Source of the DNA: UBA7236 sp031372705
GTDB lineage: Bacteria; Bacteroidota; Bacteroidia; Chitinophagales; BACL12
Assembly: GCA_031372705.1 (NCBI GenBank)
Contig: JANMLV010000205.1
Span: 1 to 8,658 of the forward strand
Direction: 5' to 3'
Length of the DNA: 8,658 bases
Each line of letters starts with the position of its first letter. The stretch's first letter is position 1. The position numbers and the translations under genes are program-made. A model generated the notes under the pieces. It saw only the letters and a list, made by a program, of their open reading frames with translations, was not told the DNA's origin and made no database searches. Of the stretch, positions 6,233 to 8,658 are shown one piece after another.

Positions 6233-6282
6233 AACGCAAGCTGTTAAAAGCTGCTACAAGAATTTGACGGTTAATTTGTTAA

Positions 6283-6301
6283 ATGAAGATTTGAGCTTCA
6301 T
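6283..6301 (-). terminator. Weak hairpin downstream of the sigma-54 regulator
   Basis: ATGAAG (6283-6288) pairs with CTTCAT (6296-6301) around a 7-nt loop, about 80 bp downstream of the regulator's stop codon. The stem is short and AT-rich, and the bases after it on the minus strand are only mildly T-rich, so termination activity is doubtful. Nothing else in 6233-6380 is recognisable. Confidence 0.15.
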
Positions 6302-6380
6302 ATCAAGTTCAACGATGTCAAACAGTTTAGTGCTTCGTATATACCAATTTCTTGCACCAGCAAGTCGTTTGCATAGAGTT

Positions 6381-7643
6381 TTAATGTTCTTTTTGAATAA
6401 TCTCATATTCTTTAATTTTGCTTATTAACGTATTTATCGATTTGTATTTCAATAATTTTAGTGCCGCACTCTTATTCCACCCTGTAAATCGAAGAGCGCT
6501 CTCGATATTGTTTTTTTCGACATGTTTCCAGTTAAACATGAGATTATCGTGACTATCATGAATTCGGCTAGGCAGACTATTAATAGAAATGGAGTCATCA
6601 TTATAAACATACATAGATTCAATCAAATTTTCCAGCTCCCTAATATTTCCCGGATACCGATACTGTAATAAGAATTCTAGTGCTGGCTTCTCCATTGTAA
6701 GCCGCGCTTTACGTTTAAATTTTGTTCTTTTGACCGCAAGAAAATGATTAATCAGTTCCGATAATTCTGATTGAGTCCTCTCTCGAAGTGCCGGCAAATG
6801 GAGTTCAGTGACTGTAAGCCTATAATATAGGTCCCACCGGAAGGCTTCCTTCTCACACAGGAGAGCCAAATTGCGATGAGTTGCACAAATTATACGCACG
6901 TCAACCTTCTTTGAAATACCGCCAATAGGTTGAATCTCTTTCTGCTGTAAAACCCGCAACAAGGATTGCTGCGTAAATGCAGTAATATCGCCAATTTCAT
7001 CCAAAAATATTGTCCCACCGTCTGCTTCTTCAAACAAACCTTTCTGATCCTTCTCAGCTCCTGTAAACGCGCCCTTTTTGTAACCAAACAAGCGGGATTC
7101 TAATAATTGGTCTTGCATTGAAGAACAATTTACTACAATAAATGGCTTCTGTTTTCTTGGGGAATGTTCATGAACAAAATTGGCCAGATGTTCTTTTCCG
7201 GTGCCTGTCTCCCCCGAAATTAGCAAAGTCACACCGTCCGCTTGGGCAATTTTTACGGCTTTATCATAAACAGGTTTAATTGAATTGGAAATAAGGTAAT
7301 CGTCATTAATGTTTGCAGAATTGGATTCAATTATTGTTGCTGTATAAGGTAAGATTGACGGTTCAATACTGATTTCCAATAATTCCGGTACCTTACTTTT
7401 TGTAAAACGTGGGGGCCTAGTTTGAAACAATTTTGATTTTAAACTAAGTGACGTATGACAGATATACCAGGCGATTTGCATAGTTGAAGTGCCAGGTGAA
7501 AAGAAAATATCAATTTCGTCATCTTTAAGCTCCAATAACAGACGCTCCACCTTTGCTTTCACTTCAAATAAATCAATTACATCTGAGATATTCATATACT
7601 TTCCGAAGATTTTATTCTTGCGGTCAGGAAATGTAAGCTTCAA
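6381..7643 (-). CDS. Sigma-54-dependent activator with CARF-like (RtcR-type) sensor, 5'-truncated
   Basis: This is a bacterial enhancer-binding protein that would remodel sigma-54 RNA polymerase. The AAA+ domain (about 120-345) is complete: Walker A GETGTGKE (144-151), sigma-54 loop GAFTGA (191-196), Walker B TIFLDE (211-216), sensor I ATHRNL (254-259), arginine-finger region FRWDLYYRL (268-276) and sensor II YPGNIRELENL (330-340). A FIS-like helix-turn-helix (about 377-415, around SALRFTGWNKSAALKLLKY) binds DNA. The N-terminus is not a response-regulator receiver; DDEIDIFFSPGTSTMQIAWY (41-60) matches the ligand-binding strand and loop of CARF domains, as in RtcR. Only about 100 sensory residues remain, and the first strand and loop of a CARF fold are missing. 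The frame opens after TAA at 7650-7652; the only upstream start is TTG at 7643, and the first ATG is at 7595. The gene is probably 5'-truncated at the AAGCTT at 7635-7640. It is head to head with the JAB-E1 gene, its likely target. Confidence 0.88.
   Translation of the reverse strand: MKLTFPDRKNKIFGKYMNISDVIDLFEVKAKVERLLLELKDDEIDIFFSPGTSTMQIAWYICHTSLSLKSKLFQTRPPRFTKSKVPELLEISIEPSILPYTATIIESNSANINDDYLISNSIKPVYDKAVKIAQADGVTLLISGETGTGKEHLANFVHEHSPRKQKPFIVVNCSSMQDQLLESRLFGYKKGAFTGAEKDQKGLFEEADGGTIFLDEIGDITAFTQQSLLRVLQQKEIQPIGGISKKVDVRIICATHRNLALLCEKEAFRWDLYYRLTVTELHLPALRERTQSELSELINHFLAVKRTKFKRKARLTMEKPALEFLLQYRYPGNIRELENLIESMYVYNDDSISINSLPSRIHDSHDNLMFNWKHVEKNNIESALRFTGWNKSAALKLLKYKSINTLISKIKEYEIIQKEH
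7635..7640. other. AAGCTT palindrome at the junction of two truncated genes
   Basis: Both flanking reading frames, the regulator on the minus strand and the JAB-E1 fusion on the plus strand, become recognisable only outwards from this hexamer, and each lacks its N-terminal domain portion. AAGCTT is the HindIII site. The join could be a natural deletion, an inversion joint, or a ligation or assembly artefact. See the finding on this junction. Confidence 0.4.
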
Positions 7644-8658
7644 TTCAGATTACCTTGATAAAGTAACGGCAATAGCTCTTGAAAAAGGATTAGGTATTTG
7701 TTTTATTCATAGTCACCCGGGGCCAGGGTGGCAGAGTATGAGTCATGACGATATTGAAGCGGAGCAATATCTTGCTCCTCAAGTTAAGTCTTCTACCGGC
7801 CTGCCATTATTGGGTATGACTGTGGGCAATGATGGAACATGGAGTGGAAGGTTCTGGGTAAAGGAATCTGCTAAAACTTACAAGAAATACTGGTGTGAAT
7901 CTGTTCGCGTGGTCGGCAGGGGAATACGTATGTACTATAATGACAGAATCTTAAAACCGATAGGTCCGAAGGAAGAATTCGTGAGGACAATTTCGGCTTG
8001 GGGAATATCTAAACAGGCAGACATATCAAGACTACGGGTTGGAATTGTAGGTCTCGGTAGCGTAGGATCGATTGTTGCAGAAGCCTTATTGAGAACAGGA
8101 CTTATTAATTTGACCTTTATTGACTTTGACCGAATTGAGAGGAAAAATTTGGATAGACTACTGGCCGTTAATAAAAGCGAAGTAGGTTGTTTTAAAATTG
8201 ATGCAATAAAAAAAAGACTACAGGATTGTCAATTGAATGATAGCCTAAACATTGTTTCGGTTCCTTATAGCATTTGTGAAAAGACCGGTTCAGAGGCAGC
8301 CCTTGATTGTGACATAATTTTTTCATGTGTCGATAGGCCATGGCCTCGGTTCTTGTTGGATTGCTTGTCCTTTGCCAACGTAATACCGATTATTGACGGA
8401 GGGATTGATGCAAGTATAAACAAAGCGAATACAAATCTTGATCAAGCTAGATGGAAGGCACATACAACCGGGCCTGGTCGGATTTGTATGCAGTGCTTAA
8501 AGCAATATACACCAGAAGATGTTTCGCTTGAACAGTCAGGGCTGCTAGAAGATCCGAAATACATAAAAGGACTTTCTAAAAATCATTTTATTAACAGGGG
8601 CGAAAATGTTTTTGGATTTTGGCTTCGCTCCGTATCAGGGGGCTGGCGCAGCGCCTGG
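7639..8658 (+). CDS. JAB (JAMM) peptidase-E1 (ThiF) fusion, partial at both ends
   Basis: The 340 visible codons encode a JAB deubiquitinase-like peptidase followed by an E1-type adenylyltransferase, a fusion known from bacterial ubiquitin-like conjugation gene sets. Counting from 7639, residues 1-110 are the JAB domain with FIHSHP (22-27) and a downstream MSHDD (34-38); the zinc ligands are H24, H26 and D38, while the upstream catalytic Glu would lie in the missing N-terminus. The E1 domain follows: GLGSVG (138-143) nucleotide loop, FIDFDRIERKNLDR (160-173), Lys186, SCVDRPWPR (229-237), then CMQC (283-286) and DVSLEQSGLLEDPKYIKGL (294-312). It would remove or mature a ubiquitin-like protein and activate its C-terminus. 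No ATG precedes the JAMM motif; the first in-frame one (7738) lies inside it. The frame is open back into the regulator gene, so 7639 is where homology begins, not a start. Homology fades after ENVFGF (about 8620). Confidence 0.85.
8620..8658 (+). other. GC-rich right edge with a small inverted repeat
   Basis: The last 39 bases are about 72% G+C in a window that is mostly well under half. They contain GGCGC-A-GCGCC near the end. The JAB-E1 frame stays open here, but WLRSVSGGWRSAW does not look like the Ser- and Ala-rich helix I would expect after ENVF in this E1 group. CTTCGCTCCG (8623-8632) is the reverse complement of 5946-5955 in the 94-bp insert. The edge may be an insertion boundary or an assembly end. 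Confidence 0.3.

Noticed and set aside
6890..7087. 65-codon open frame on the minus strand
   Set aside because: It is a shifted frame inside the sigma-54 AAA+ domain.
1..8658. tRNA, rRNA or CRISPR array
   Set aside because: No cloverleaf, rRNA segment or regular repeat-spacer pattern was seen; the only spaced repeat has two copies.

Overview
The window looks like a chromosomal segment of a Bacteroidota bacterium, probably near Chitinophagales or Saprospirales. The evidence is its AT-rich sequence, start codons without Shine-Dalgarno sequences, TAnnTTTG-like -7 boxes close to starts (582-615, 2537-2544), a stand-alone aspartokinase with a GREGSD motif, and a small membrane protein with a tail I associate with this phylum. 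This assignment is inference from style; no marker gene was compared.

Positions 1-3039 are ordinary chromosome. They hold the 5' part of smc (minus), a small membrane-anchored protein (788-1294, plus), aspartokinase lysC (minus, overlapping the previous gene tail to tail by 10 bp) and an SSAT-like GNAT acetyltransferase upstream of lysC, probably co-transcribed with it.

Positions 3040-3695 have no convincing gene. They hold a 42-bp direct repeat, two strong hairpins, a 14-bp direct repeat, and two long cytosine-free, guanine-rich tracts that bracket the repeats. This marks the border between conserved chromosome and an accessory region.

Positions 3696-6188 are a very AT-rich two-gene unit. 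The first gene (400 aa) has an IDGLQRT motif like the DGQHR, ParB-like and DUF262 proteins. The second starts 5 bp later and now stops after 332 aa. A 94-bp insertion flanked by GACCC direct repeats explains the stop: removing it in silico restores an open frame to 6188 and adds a C-terminus with an R-N-K-L-V-H (Rx4H) HEPN-type motif. The insert resembles one end of an IS256-family element. The pair could be a defence or toxin-antitoxin-like module; its function is unknown.

Positions 6381-8658 hold a sigma-54-dependent activator with a CARF-like, RtcR-type sensory segment (minus) and, head to head, a JAB (JAMM) peptidase-E1 (ThiF) fusion typical of bacterial ubiquitin-like conjugation systems (plus). 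Both genes lack their N-termini, and both reading frames run into an AAGCTT palindrome at 7635-7640. The regulator's only upstream start is TTG, and no ATG precedes the JAMM motif. This suggests a deletion of the shared promoter region or a cloning or assembly chimera at this site. At the right edge the E1 homology breaks off at about 8620 into GC-rich sequence. The inferred intact system is a CARF-sensing sigma-54 switch driving a divergent ubiquitin-like operon.
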